Below are positions 1-5,386 of a stretch of DNA of 6,031 nt, one piece after another (within the stretch, counting starts at the first letter, position 1; each line of letters starts with the position of its first letter). This DNA is from an uncultured Pseudodesulfovibrio sp. (GTDB lineage: Bacteria > Desulfobacterota > Desulfovibrionia > Desulfovibrionales > Desulfovibrionaceae). The notes beneath the pieces are model-generated. The model saw nothing but the letters and a program-made list of their open reading frames with translations, did not search any database and was not told the DNA's origin. A program made the translations under genes and the position numbers. The DNA is taken from assembly GCA_947259235.1 (NCBI GenBank), contig CAMYLL010000183.1, positions 1-6,031 of the forward strand. Reading direction: 5' to 3'.

Positions 1-135
1 CCGGAACAGCCGGTCGGGCGCAGGGTTCCATATCATCCCTGTCTCATACGCCGTGGGTGCTTTTTCGGCAATACCCTTGAGCAAAAAAGTGTACACGAAA
101 TTGACTGATGGATCATGAATCGTGTGGTGCAGCAT
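1..135 (-). CDS. Possible partial gene cut by the window edge, unrecognised
   Basis: From an ATG at 133-135 the minus strand stays open for 45 codons to the window edge. The product begins MLHHTIHDPSVNF and continues with YETGMIWNPAPDRLFR. I recognise no family. It lies downstream of the operon terminator at 183-209, so it would be a separate unit in the same orientation. No convincing ribosome-binding site precedes the ATG; only a weak GATGAG is present. By hand count about 64% of codons end in G or C, lower than in the clear genes nearby. An internal ATG at 34-36 is an alternative start. The plus strand is also open from base 2 to a TGA at 114-116, so this stretch could instead be the 3' end of a convergent gene ending ...KKVYTKLTDGS. 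I cannot decide between these from sequence this short. Confidence 0.3.
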   Translation of the reverse strand, partial: MLHHTIHDPSVNFVYTFLLKGIAEKAPTAYETGMIWNPAPDRLFR

Positions 136-182
136 CTCATCTGTGGTGGCGGATGCGGGGGATAGGCGAGGGGGGAGGCCAT

Positions 183-209
183 AAAAAAAGGGAGTCCGAA
201 GACTCCCTT
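183..209 (-). terminator. Rho-independent terminator of the paaK/ACT operon
   Basis: Read on the minus strand, a 9-bp perfect stem (arms 201-209 and 188-196) encloses a UUCG tetraloop closed by C-G, an especially stable loop. An uninterrupted T run follows (the A run at 183-189 on the plus strand). It lies about 20 nt past the stop codon of the ACT-domain gene. There is no T run on the plus-strand side, so it should act mainly on minus-strand transcription. Confidence 0.92.
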
Positions 210-230
210 GTGTTGATTCGTCGGTGCGGC

Positions 231-662
231 CTAGAGGGCGTAGAGCTTGTCGCCGGAGATGACGTTGATGTCGTTTTTCTGGAGCAGTTCGATGCCCTGG
301 TCCGTGCGGTCGAAGCGGAAGATGAGCACGGCCCTGTCGCCGCTCTGGTGGACGAAGGCGTACATGTATTCGACGTTGATTCCCGCTTCCTGAAGCATGC
401 TCAGGATGGAGTGCAGTCCGCCCGGTTCGTCGTTGATCTCGACGGCCACCACGGAGGTGCGGCCCACGGTGAAGCCGTTTTCCTTGAGCTTGGACTTGGC
501 GGTCTCGAAATCGGACACGATGAGCCGCAGGATGCCGAAGTCCGAGGTGTCGGCCAGGGAGAGGGCGCGGATGTTGACCTTCGCCTCGCTCAGGATGCGG
601 GTGACCTCGGCCAGACGGCCGGCACGGTTCTCGAGAAATATGGAGAGTTGATCGACTTTCAT
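231..662 (-). CDS. Tandem ACT-domain protein, putative amino-acid-binding regulator
   Basis: This is a 143-residue cytosolic protein made of two ACT domains and nothing else. ACT 1 spans about residues 4-66, with the typical [11 protein letters not shown] turn near residues 10-20. ACT 2 spans about 70-135, with [11 protein letters not shown] near 77-87. ACT domains bind small ligands, usually amino acids, at dimer interfaces. No catalytic domain is attached, so a regulatory or sensing role is inferred. Such stand-alone proteins are sometimes mislabelled as acetolactate synthase small subunits; the second half here is another ACT repeat, not the IlvH C-terminal domain. The start at 662 has a GAGG ribosome-binding motif about 9 nt upstream. 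It follows the paaK-like gene by 26 nt on the same strand and is followed directly by a terminator, so it is the last gene of that operon. The pairing suggests it responds to an aromatic amino acid or an aryl-acid metabolite, but the ligand cannot be read from the sequence. Confidence 0.88.
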   Translation of the reverse strand: MKVDQLSIFLENRAGRLAEVTRILSEAKVNIRALSLADTSDFGILRLIVSDFETAKSKLKENGFTVGRTSVVAVEINDEPGGLHSILSMLQEAGINVEYMYAFVHQSGDRAVLIFRFDRTDQGIELLQKNDINVISGDKLYAL

Positions 663-688
663 GGTGATATCCTCGCTTGTTGAGGGGG

Positions 689-1993
689 TTAACCTTCGTT
701 TCTCTTGTCAATGATGCGCTTGGCCTTGCCTTCGGAACGGGCGATGCATTTGGGCTCGACCAGCTTGACCTTGGCCGTGACGCCGAGGAATTCCTTGATA
801 TTCTTCATTACCTTCGATTCCGCGCGTTGTAAATTCTTAATCTCGTCCGAGAACATGGCCTCGTTGACCTCCACCTGGACTTCCAGGGTGTCCATGTTGC
901 CCTGGCGCTCGATGATGAGCTGGTAGTGGGGGGTCAGCCCTTCGGTCTCGATAAGGATGGATTCGATCTGGGACGGGAACACGTTGACGCCGCGGATGAT
1001 CAGCATGTCGTCGCTGCGGCCGGTGACGCGCTTCATGCGGGCCGTGGTCCGGCCGCATTTGCAGGGCGTGGTGTTCAGGGTGGTCAGGTCGCGGGTGCGG
1101 TAGCGGATGAGCGGGATGCCTTCCTTGGTCAGGGTGGTGAAGACAAGCTCGCCTTCCTCGCCCGGGTTCAGGCCGTCGCCGGAGTCCGGGTCGATGGTTT
1201 CGGCCAGGAAGTGGTCTTCCTGAATGTGCAGCCCGTCCTGGGCTTCTTCGCACTCGATGGCTACTCCCGGGCCCATGATCTCCGAGAGACCGTAGATGTC
1301 GATGGCCTTGATGCCGAGGCGCGCTTCGATGTCGCGGCGCATTTCGTTGGTCCACGGCTCCGCGCCGAAGATGCCGACGCGCAGGGGGAGCTTGCGGATG
1401 TCTATGCCCATCTCCTCGGCTGTCTCGGCCAGAAACAGGGCGTAGGAGGGGGTGCAGCAGATGACGTCCGCGCCGAAGTCCTTGAGCAGCATGACCTGCC
1501 TGCGGGTGGCGCCGCCGGAGATGGGGACCATGGCCGCGCCAAGGGTCTCGCCGCCGTAGTGCGCGCCCAGGCCGCCGGTGAAGAGGCCGTAGCCGTAAGC
1601 GTTGTGGATCATGTCCTTGGAGGTGGCTCCGGCGGCCACGAAGGAGCGCGCCATGAGGCGTCCCCATGTCTCGATGTCGCGCCGGGTGTAGCCCACGACG
1701 GTGGCCTTGCCTGTTGTGCCCGAGGAGGAGTGGATGCGGACGATCTGATCGCGGCTGACGGCGAACATGCCGAAGGGGTACTGGTTGCGCAGGTCCTGCT
1801 TCTCGGTAAAGGGGAGCAGCCTGATGTCTTCCAGCTTGCGGATGTCACTGGGCTTGATACCTTTCTCGTCAAATTTCTTTCGATAAAAAGGGACGTTGGC
1901 GTAAACGCGTTCGCACAGGGCCTGGAGGCGTTTGAGCTGGAGCTGCTCCAGATCCTCCCTGGGCATGGTCTCTTTGTCCACGTTGTAAATCAT
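689..1993 (-). CDS. paaK: Phenylacetate-CoA ligase (AMP-forming)
   Basis: This 434-residue protein has the normal length for the family. It activates phenylacetate (or another aryl acid) with ATP and CoA to give the aryl-CoA, AMP and pyrophosphate. Landmarks, in order: the family N-terminus with [11 protein letters not shown] (31-41); the Ser/Thr/Gly ATP loop [11 protein letters not shown] (89-99); [11 protein letters not shown] (233-243), a nucleotide-binding motif; RTRDLT (299-304); PCKCGRT (310-316), a Cys pair usual in this family; the hinge [16 protein letters not shown] (325-340); then the C-terminal AMP-binding domain with the EGKAKRI lysine region (421-427). All core motifs are intact. 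The ATG at 1993 follows a near-perfect AAGGAGG with 8 nt spacing. In anaerobes these ligases often act after 2-oxoacid:ferredoxin oxidoreductases in aromatic amino acid breakdown, where they can run in the ATP-yielding direction; that role is inferred here, since no such oxidoreductase gene is visible. Expression may be controlled by the leader at 2043-2119. Confidence 0.93.
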   Translation of the reverse strand: MIYNVDKETMPREDLEQLQLKRLQALCERVYANVPFYRKKFDEKGIKPSDIRKLEDIRLLPFTEKQDLRNQYPFGMFAVSRDQIVRIHSSSGTTGKATVVGYTRRDIETWGRLMARSFVAAGATSKDMIHNAYGYGLFTGGLGAHYGGETLGAAMVPISGGATRRQVMLLKDFGADVICCTPSYALFLAETAEEMGIDIRKLPLRVGIFGAEPWTNEMRRDIEARLGIKAIDIYGLSEIMGPGVAIECEEAQDGLHIQEDHFLAETIDPDSGDGLNPGEEGELVFTTLTKEGIPLIRYRTRDLTTLNTTPCKCGRTTARMKRVTGRSDDMLIIRGVNVFPSQIESILIETEGLTPHYQLIIERQGNMDTLEVQVEVNEAMFSDEIKNLQRAESKVMKNIKEFLGVTAKVKLVEPKCIARSEGKAKRIIDKRNEG

Positions 1994-2042
1994 CGCTGTA
2001 TCCTCCTTGGGCGGCCCTGATCGGCCGGGATGGTCGAAATGG

Positions 2043-2119
2043 AAAAACCACGGTCTTTCAAGTCCGTGGTCCGTGTCGGCGTCGTTATGCCTGCGCTACC
2101 CCACGAAAATTACCGTGGG
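2043..2119 (-). promoter_or_regulatory. Attenuator-like leader of the paaK/ACT operon
   Basis: On minus-strand RNA four segments can be seen: 1 = CCCACG (2119-2114), 2 = CGTGGG (2105-2100), 3 = ACCACGG (2070-2064), 4 = CCGTGGT (2053-2047). Pairing 1:2 gives a 6-bp hairpin. Pairing 3:4 gives a 7-bp hairpin followed by TTTTCC, a weak intrinsic-terminator shape. The alternative pairings also exist: 2:3 (TTCGTGG with CCACGGA, 7 bp including one G-U) and 1:4 (CCACGGT with ACCGTGG, 7 perfect bp). This is the classic layout of mutually exclusive terminator and antiterminator. I found no ATG in the leader, so a translated leader peptide is unlikely; a bound protein or ligand would be the switch. The 3:4 element is also a near-palindrome in DNA (2048-2069), so it could instead be an operator. 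It matches no riboswitch class that I recognise. Confidence 0.45.
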
Positions 2120-2220
2120 CTTGTCAATGGGAAAGGGCGTGGCGACAGGAGTAATTTCATAGCCGGGAGATTGCCCCATGTCACAGGTTCAGTCAAGGGC
2201 TTATGTGGCTCGCGCTACCC
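2085..2220. repeat. Diverged direct repeat TTATG...GCGCTACCC in the divergent intergenic region
   Basis: Two copies read in the same direction on the plus strand: TTATG at 2085-2089 with GCGCTACCC at 2093-2101, and TTATG at 2201-2205 with GCGCTACCC at 2212-2220. The 9-mer is identical in both; the linker differs by 3 nt. The GCGCTACCC copies are 119 bp apart. One lies just upstream of the candidate minus-strand -35 box, the other inside the leader between the two hairpins. They may be binding sites for one regulator, or chance. Confidence 0.35.
2156..2184 (-). promoter_or_regulatory. Candidate sigma-70 promoter for paaK/ACT
   Basis: On the minus strand, GTGACA (2184-2179, 5 of 6 to the -35 consensus) is followed after exactly 17 nt by TATGAA (2161-2156, 4 of 6 to the -10 consensus). 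Transcription would start near 2149, leaving a leader of about 155 nt before the paaK-like start codon that contains both hairpins described at 2043-2119. Another -35-like TTGACA lies downstream (about 2127-2122) but has no good -10 partner. Confidence 0.5.
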
Positions 2221-2238
2221 TGGCAAGGCCGTTAAAGC

Positions 2239-2265
2239 CCGCCGGGGCGCGGTTTTTCCCGGCGG
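2239..2265. other. GC-rich hairpin in the intergenic region
   Basis: Perfect 8-bp inverted repeat CCGCCGGG (2239-2246) and CCCGGCGG (2258-2265) around an 11-nt loop. There is no T run after the stem on either strand, so it is not a standard terminator. It lies upstream of the candidate paaK promoter and upstream of the nitroreductase gene. Function unknown; it could be a binding site or an RNA structure if the region is transcribed. Confidence 0.5.
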
Positions 2266-2281
2266 TCCGGCTGGACGCACG

Positions 2282-2310
2282 TTGCAGGTTGGGTCAAAGT
2301 CATTTACACA
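2282..2310 (+). promoter_or_regulatory. Weak candidate promoter for the nitroreductase-rsfS-gpmI operon
   Basis: TTGCAG (2282-2287) and TACACA (2305-2310) are 17 nt apart on the plus strand, in a locally AT-richer patch about 30 nt before the nitroreductase start codon. Each box matches the sigma-70 consensus in only three positions, so position and spacing carry most of the weight. No better candidate was found in 2100-2338 on this strand. Confidence 0.22.
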
Positions 2311-2338
2311 ATACGGGCCTGAGGCGCGAGGAGGACGA

Positions 2339-2938
2339 ATGGATTTCAGTGAACTTGTGGCCGGGAGCCGTAGCCGGCGGGTTTTCGATGAATCGAGACC
2401 GCTTGACGTGGCCACTCTGGAGAGCCTTGTCGAGCTGGCTCGCCTGACGCCTTCGGGCATGAACAGGCAGCCTCTCAAGTATGTGGTCGTGGCCGACGCA
2501 CCCCTGTGCGGGGAGATTTTTCCGCTCCTCGGCTGGGCCGGGTATCTCAAGGATTGGCCCGGCCCGGCCGAAGGCGAGCGGCCCACGGGATACATCGTCG
2601 TCCTGCTGGACAGGACTATCGCCGATTCCCCGGGGTGCGACCACGGCATCGCAAGCCAGACCATCATGCTCGGGGCGCAGGCCGCCGGGCTTGGCGGCTG
2701 CATGATCGGAACGGTCAACCGGAAAAAACTCGCCAAAGCGCTTGATTTGAGCGACACATTTGAAGTGCTCCTGGTGCTTGCCCTGGGCGTTCCGGTCGAG
2801 GAGGTGGTGATCGAGCCCCTTCCCTCCGATGGAAAAATCGAGTATTGGCGCGGCACGGACGGCAGGCACCACGTGCCCAAACGCAGTCTTGATGAGCTGA
2901 TCGTCGGCCGCCATCCCGGCGGCGCGTCGGGCTCATGA
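2339..2938 (+). CDS. Nitroreductase-family FMN flavoprotein
   Basis: This 199-residue protein belongs to the NAD(P)H-dependent nitroreductase fold: FMN-binding homodimers that reduce nitro compounds, quinones or other acceptors in the cytosol. Visible marks are RSRRVFDESRP (11-21, the Arg/Ser phosphate contacts of FMN near the N-terminus), PSGMNRQP (38-45, the second FMN motif), GLGGCMIG (117-124) and the C-terminal YWRGTDGRHHVPKRSLDEL (169-187) shared by a subgroup of the family. The chosen ATG at 2339 has AGGAGG 4 nt upstream, and the family motif begins about ten residues later. The frame is open back to 2030, but that extension has no family similarity and covers the regulatory region of the divergent operon. 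Physiological substrate unknown. The gene ends 22 nt before rsfS with a double stop (TGATAA) and is probably the first gene of this operon. Confidence 0.87.
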   Translation: MDFSELVAGSRSRRVFDESRPLDVATLESLVELARLTPSGMNRQPLKYVVVADAPLCGEIFPLLGWAGYLKDWPGPAEGERPTGYIVVLLDRTIADSPGCDHGIASQTIMLGAQAAGLGGCMIGTVNRKKLAKALDLSDTFEVLLVLALGVPVEEVVIEPLPSDGKIEYWRGTDGRHHVPKRSLDELIVGRHPGGASGS

Positions 2939-2960
2939 TAACCTCTCCGAAGTGGGATAA

Positions 2961-3380
2961 ATGAAAAAAGAAAGAAAATTCAGTGTGATGCCTTGTCATG
3001 AAAAGGCGCAGATCCTGGCCCAGTGGCTCGACGAGAAGCAGGGTACGGACATTGTCATCATGGATGTGGCGGGCATGAGCTCTGTGACGGACATGACCAT
3101 GGTCGTTTCCGCACGCGGGATGAAGCACGCCCAGGCCCTGGCCGACGCCGTACTCTCCCGGTCGGCGGAGAGCTCCATCGAGTTCCTGAGCATGGAAGGG
3201 TATCAGACGGGCGAATGGATCCTCATGGATCTTAACGACGTGCTGATTCACATCTTCCGGAGCGAATTGCGCGAGTTTTACAACATTGAGGGCATGTGGT
3301 CCGAAGCGCGCAGGATCGAGCCCGACATCGAGCCCAGTATCAAGCCCGAAATCGAGCCCGAAATCGAGCCCGACAACTAG
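2961..3380 (+). CDS. rsfS: Ribosomal silencing factor RsfS (iojap family)
   Basis: RsfS binds ribosomal protein uL14 on the 50S subunit and blocks joining with 30S, slowing translation during starvation. Family features in this 139-residue product are GTDIVIMDVAGMSSVTDMTMVVSA at about 28-51, the helix with HAQALADAV (56-64), and YQTGEWILMDLNDVLIHIF (81-99) followed by REFYNIEGMWSEA (104-116), the conserved end of the domain. After residue 118 comes a non-family tail, IEPDIEPSIKPEIEPEIEPDN, encoded by five near-identical 12-bp units. The ATG at 2961 has only a weak AGTGGGAT upstream; the ATG at 2988 is an alternative start, and residues 1-10 are not needed for the fold. It sits between the nitroreductase and gpmI genes with short gaps, so it is probably co-transcribed; this links translation control with glycolysis by neighbourhood only. 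Confidence 0.92.
   Translation: MKKERKFSVMPCHEKAQILAQWLDEKQGTDIVIMDVAGMSSVTDMTMVVSARGMKHAQALADAVLSRSAESSIEFLSMEGYQTGEWILMDLNDVLIHIFRSELREFYNIEGMWSEARRIEPDIEPSIKPEIEPEIEPDN
3315..3374 (+). repeat. Five in-frame 12-bp tandem repeats in the rsfS 3' end
   Basis: Units at 3315, 3327, 3339, 3351 and 3363 are ATCGAGCCCGAC, ATCGAGCCCAGT, ATCAAGCCCGAA, ATCGAGCCCGAA and ATCGAGCCCGAC. They encode IEPD, IEPS, IKPE, IEPE, IEPD, followed by Asn and the stop. The unit is a multiple of three, so slippage would change tail length without a frameshift. The tail is acidic and proline-spaced, probably extended and exposed. Confidence 0.95.
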
Positions 3381-3395
3381 ACCATGGAGAGCCCG

Positions 3396-4925
3396 ATGGC
3401 CGAGCCGAAGAAGACCCTGCTGCTCATCCTCGACGGATGGGGCATAGCTCCCGAGGGCGAGGGCAATTGCGTGCGCAATGCCGCAACTCCCGCCCTTGAC
3501 CGCCTGCTGGCCGAGTATCCGTCCACCAGGCTGGCCTGCTCCGGCCGTTCCGTGGGGTTGCCAGACGGCTTCATGGGCAACTCGGAAGTGGGGCACATGA
3601 ACATCGGCGGCGGCCGGGTCATCTATCAGGATATGACGCGCATCGACATGGCCATCGAGGACGGCTCCATCATGGAGAATCCGGTCCTCAAGGAGCTCAT
3701 GGCCCGGACTCTGGCCGGCAGCGGGCGGCTTCATCTCATGGGTCTCGTCTCCGACGGCGGGGTGCACAGCCACCAGAACCATATCGCCGCCCTGCTCGAA
3801 ATGGCCCAGCGGGAGGGCGTCAGGGATGTTTTCGTCCATGTCTTTCTCGATGGCCGGGACACGCCGCCTTCCAGCGGCCTGGGCTATACCCGCCGGTTGA
3901 TTGAGACCATGGAAACGCTGGGTGTCGGACGCGTGGCCTCTGTCGGCGGCCGCTACTGGGCCATGGACCGCGACAAACACTTTGAGCGTAACGAGGTCGC
4001 CTATCGCGCGCTGGTCTGCGGCGAGGGGGTGACCATGCCCGATCCGTTGTCAGGTATCCAGGCCGCCTATGATGCCGGACAGACCGATGAATTTGTCAAG
4101 CCGGGCGTTGTGGCCGGGGTGGACGGAGCCATAGGCGACGGCGACGGCCTGTTCTTCTTCAACTTTCGCGCTGACCGGGCGCGCCAGATCAGCCGGGCCA
4201 TTTTCGACCCCGCCTTTGACGCCTTTGCCCGGCCGTCGGTTCCGGCCCTTGCCGGTTTTGCCACCATGACCCGGTATGAGCAGGCGTCGCCCCTTCCGGT
4301 CGCCTTTGCGCCCCAGAGCTATGAAGATACTCTTGGACAGGTGGCTTCCGAGAACGGCCTCCGTCAGCTGCGCATAGCCGAGACCGAGAAATACGCCCAC
4401 GTCACCTATTTTCTCAACTGCGGTCGCGAGGAACCTTTTGCGGGAGAGGACCGGGTGATGGTTCCGTCCCCGCGCGAAGTGGCCACTTATGACCTCAAGC
4501 CGCAGATGAGCGCGGACGAAGTGGCCGATACTCTGATAGCCAAACTGGCGGATTACGACCTGTGCGTCTGCAATCTGGCCAATCTCGACATGGTGGGCCA
4601 CACCGGCATCATGGCCGCTGCCCAGTCCGCCTGCGTGACAGTTGACGGCTGTGTTGAACGTATCGTGAACGCGGTCCTCGGGCAAGGGGGGCGGGTACTG
4701 CTGACCGCCGACCACGGCAACGCAGAGCAGATGCTCGCCGACGACGGCAGCCCGCACACGGCCCACTCGACAAACCCCGTTCCCCTCGTCTACATCGAGG
4801 ACGGTTGCACCGACGTCACCCTTGACCAGGGAATCCTCGGCGACATCGCGCCCACCATTTTGGCCCTGTGGGGCCTTGAAGCCCCGGCTGCCATGACCGG
4901 CAGGAACCTCGTAAGAAAAGGATGA
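3396..4925 (+). CDS. gpmI: 2,3-bisphosphoglycerate-independent phosphoglycerate mutase
   Basis: This enzyme interconverts 3- and 2-phosphoglycerate in glycolysis and gluconeogenesis using two Mn ions and a phosphoserine intermediate. The 509-residue length is normal. Numbering from the chosen start: LILDGWG (10-16) carries metal ligand D13; GFMGNSEVGH (58-67) holds the nucleophile S63; DGRDTPP (152-158) and MDRDKHFERNE (190-200) are substrate-site motifs; FNFRADRARQI (255-265) carries phosphate-binding arginines; AETEKYAHVTYF (328-339) the conserved Lys; LDMVGH (397-402), TADHGN (437-442) and HTAHSTNP (454-461) the remaining Asp and His metal ligands. Nothing essential is missing. An ATG at 3384 would add four residues but has no ribosome-binding site; the ATG at 3396 is preceded at 4 nt by GGAGAG, so 3396 is preferred. 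The start is 15 nt after the rsfS stop; the stop overlaps an ATG of the next frame. Confidence 0.97.
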   Translation: MAEPKKTLLLILDGWGIAPEGEGNCVRNAATPALDRLLAEYPSTRLACSGRSVGLPDGFMGNSEVGHMNIGGGRVIYQDMTRIDMAIEDGSIMENPVLKELMARTLAGSGRLHLMGLVSDGGVHSHQNHIAALLEMAQREGVRDVFVHVFLDGRDTPPSSGLGYTRRLIETMETLGVGRVASVGGRYWAMDRDKHFERNEVAYRALVCGEGVTMPDPLSGIQAAYDAGQTDEFVKPGVVAGVDGAIGDGDGLFFFNFRADRARQISRAIFDPAFDAFARPSVPALAGFATMTRYEQASPLPVAFAPQSYEDTLGQVASENGLRQLRIAETEKYAHVTYFLNCGREEPFAGEDRVMVPSPREVATYDLKPQMSADEVADTLIAKLADYDLCVCNLANLDMVGHTGIMAAAQSACVTVDGCVERIVNAVLGQGGRVLLTADHGNAEQMLADDGSPHTAHSTNPVPLVYIEDGCTDVTLDQGILGDIAPTILALWGLEAPAAMTGRNLVRKG

Positions 4926-4927
4926 CC

Positions 4928-5170
4928 ATGTCTGGATCGAAGAAACCGCTGACTCCCGTGAAGCCCGCAGGCATGGAGCTCATCTTCCTGTATCCCTGCC
5001 CCCATTGCTGTCGCGAGGTACCTCTCATCGCGCCGTCGCGTCCGGCCATGGCCCAGTGCGACGCCTGCCGGGAAAACTTTCCAATCGTTCCTGTGGATGA
5101 TCGGACCATTCGCTACTTCAAACTCATCCTCGCCGGAGGCAAGGCGGCCATCGACCCCGACTTTCTCTAG
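4928..5170 (+). CDS. Small CxxC...CxxC zinc-ribbon-like protein, function unknown
   Basis: This 80-residue protein has two cysteine pairs, CPHC (24-27, followed by another Cys) and CDAC (44-47), 16 residues apart. That spacing fits a zinc ribbon or a similar four-Cys metal site. The rest is a short beta-rich segment and a basic-hydrophobic helix region (TIRYFKLILAGGKAA). No signal peptide or membrane segment is seen. An ATG at 4922 overlaps the gpmI stop as ATGA, but the AAAAGG motif abuts it; the ATG at 4928 has that motif at a proper distance and is preferred. Either way the gene is translationally close-coupled to gpmI and is the last gene before the terminator at 5246-5281. I do not recognise a named family; a small RNA- or protein-binding accessory role is a guess from the fold only. 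Confidence 0.82.
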   Translation: MSGSKKPLTPVKPAGMELIFLYPCPHCCREVPLIAPSRPAMAQCDACRENFPIVPVDDRTIRYFKLILAGGKAAIDPDFL

Positions 5171-5245
5171 ACCGTTGGCAGGGGGCCGGGGCGGACGCGC
5201 CGAACTCACTGAAAAACCGTGTGATTTTTTCTACACTTTTTCTAT

Positions 5246-5281
5246 AAAGCAACCATCTCATTGAGATGGTTGCTTTTTTTT
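5246..5281 (+). terminator. Strong rho-independent terminator of the gpmI operon
   Basis: A 14-bp perfect stem (5246-5259 with 5263-5276) encloses a 3-nt ATT loop and leads into an 8-T run (5274-5281). It lies 75 nt after the stop of the zinc-ribbon gene. The A-rich foot of the stem gives a short A run (5246-5248) on the opposite strand, so weak bidirectional action is possible, but no minus-strand gene is close. Confidence 0.95.
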
Positions 5282-5322
5282 GACAAGTATCCCGCCTGAA
5301 AGAATTCGGAGTTGTGCGCATT

Positions 5323-5339
5323 TTGGCCTCACAATTGCT
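5323..5339 (+). promoter_or_regulatory. Candidate sigma-54 promoter of the chemoreceptor gene
   Basis: TTGGC (5323-5327) and TTGCT (5335-5339) match the -24 and -12 elements of sigma-54 promoters, and the invariant GG (5325-5326) and GC (5337-5338) doublets are separated by exactly 10 nt as required. The middle ACG of the -24 box is not matched. Transcription would start near 5350, giving a 5' leader of about 37 nt before the ATG at 5387. An overlapping extended -10-like TGCTATAGG exists but lacks a good -35 box. A sigma-54 promoter would mean activation by an enhancer-binding protein, as is common for motility genes; no activator site was identified. Confidence 0.55.
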
Positions 5340-5386
5340 ATAGGTGCATCGGTCAACGTGTGAAAACTCTCTGGGGGAATTGAATA

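Noticed and set aside
108..683. Plus-strand open frame opposite the ACT-domain gene
   Set aside because: It reads straight through the minus-strand terminator, has no recognisable domain, and mirrors an intact two-ACT protein.
926..2020. Long plus-strand open frame (364 codons) antisense to the phenylacetate-CoA ligase gene
   Set aside because: Its product is low-complexity, rich in Gly/Ala/Val/Asp, with no family motif, and is explained as the high-GC mirror of the intact ligase gene, which has all its motifs and a strong ribosome-binding site.
2122..2127. TTGACA on the minus strand as the main paaK -35 box
   Set aside because: The sequence 16-18 nt downstream is G-rich (GTGGGG) with no -10-like hexamer; the GTGACA/TATGAA pair upstream fits better.
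2239..2265. The GC-rich intergenic hairpin as a terminator
   Set aside because: No T run follows the stem on either strand; the Ts (plus strand) lie in the loop.
2030..2338. N-terminal extension of the nitroreductase frame back to 2030
   Set aside because: The extension resembles no protein family and overlaps hairpins and the candidate divergent promoter; the ATG at 2339 has AGGAGG just upstream and puts the FMN motif at the usual distance.
3315..3374. The 12-bp repeats as a CRISPR or iteron array
   Set aside because: The units are contiguous without spacers, only 12 bp long, and fully in frame inside a conserved coding gene.
2715..3980. 421-codon minus-strand frame across nitroreductase, rsfS and gpmI
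   Set aside because: It lies antisense to three clear genes, its composition is His/Gly/Ala-rich as in shadow frames, and part of it merely mirrors the 12-bp repeats as GLDFGLDxGLD runs.
4050..4766. 238-codon minus-strand frame within gpmI
   Set aside because: It is a shadow of the complete, motif-rich gpmI coding sequence, without a ribosome-binding site or family features.
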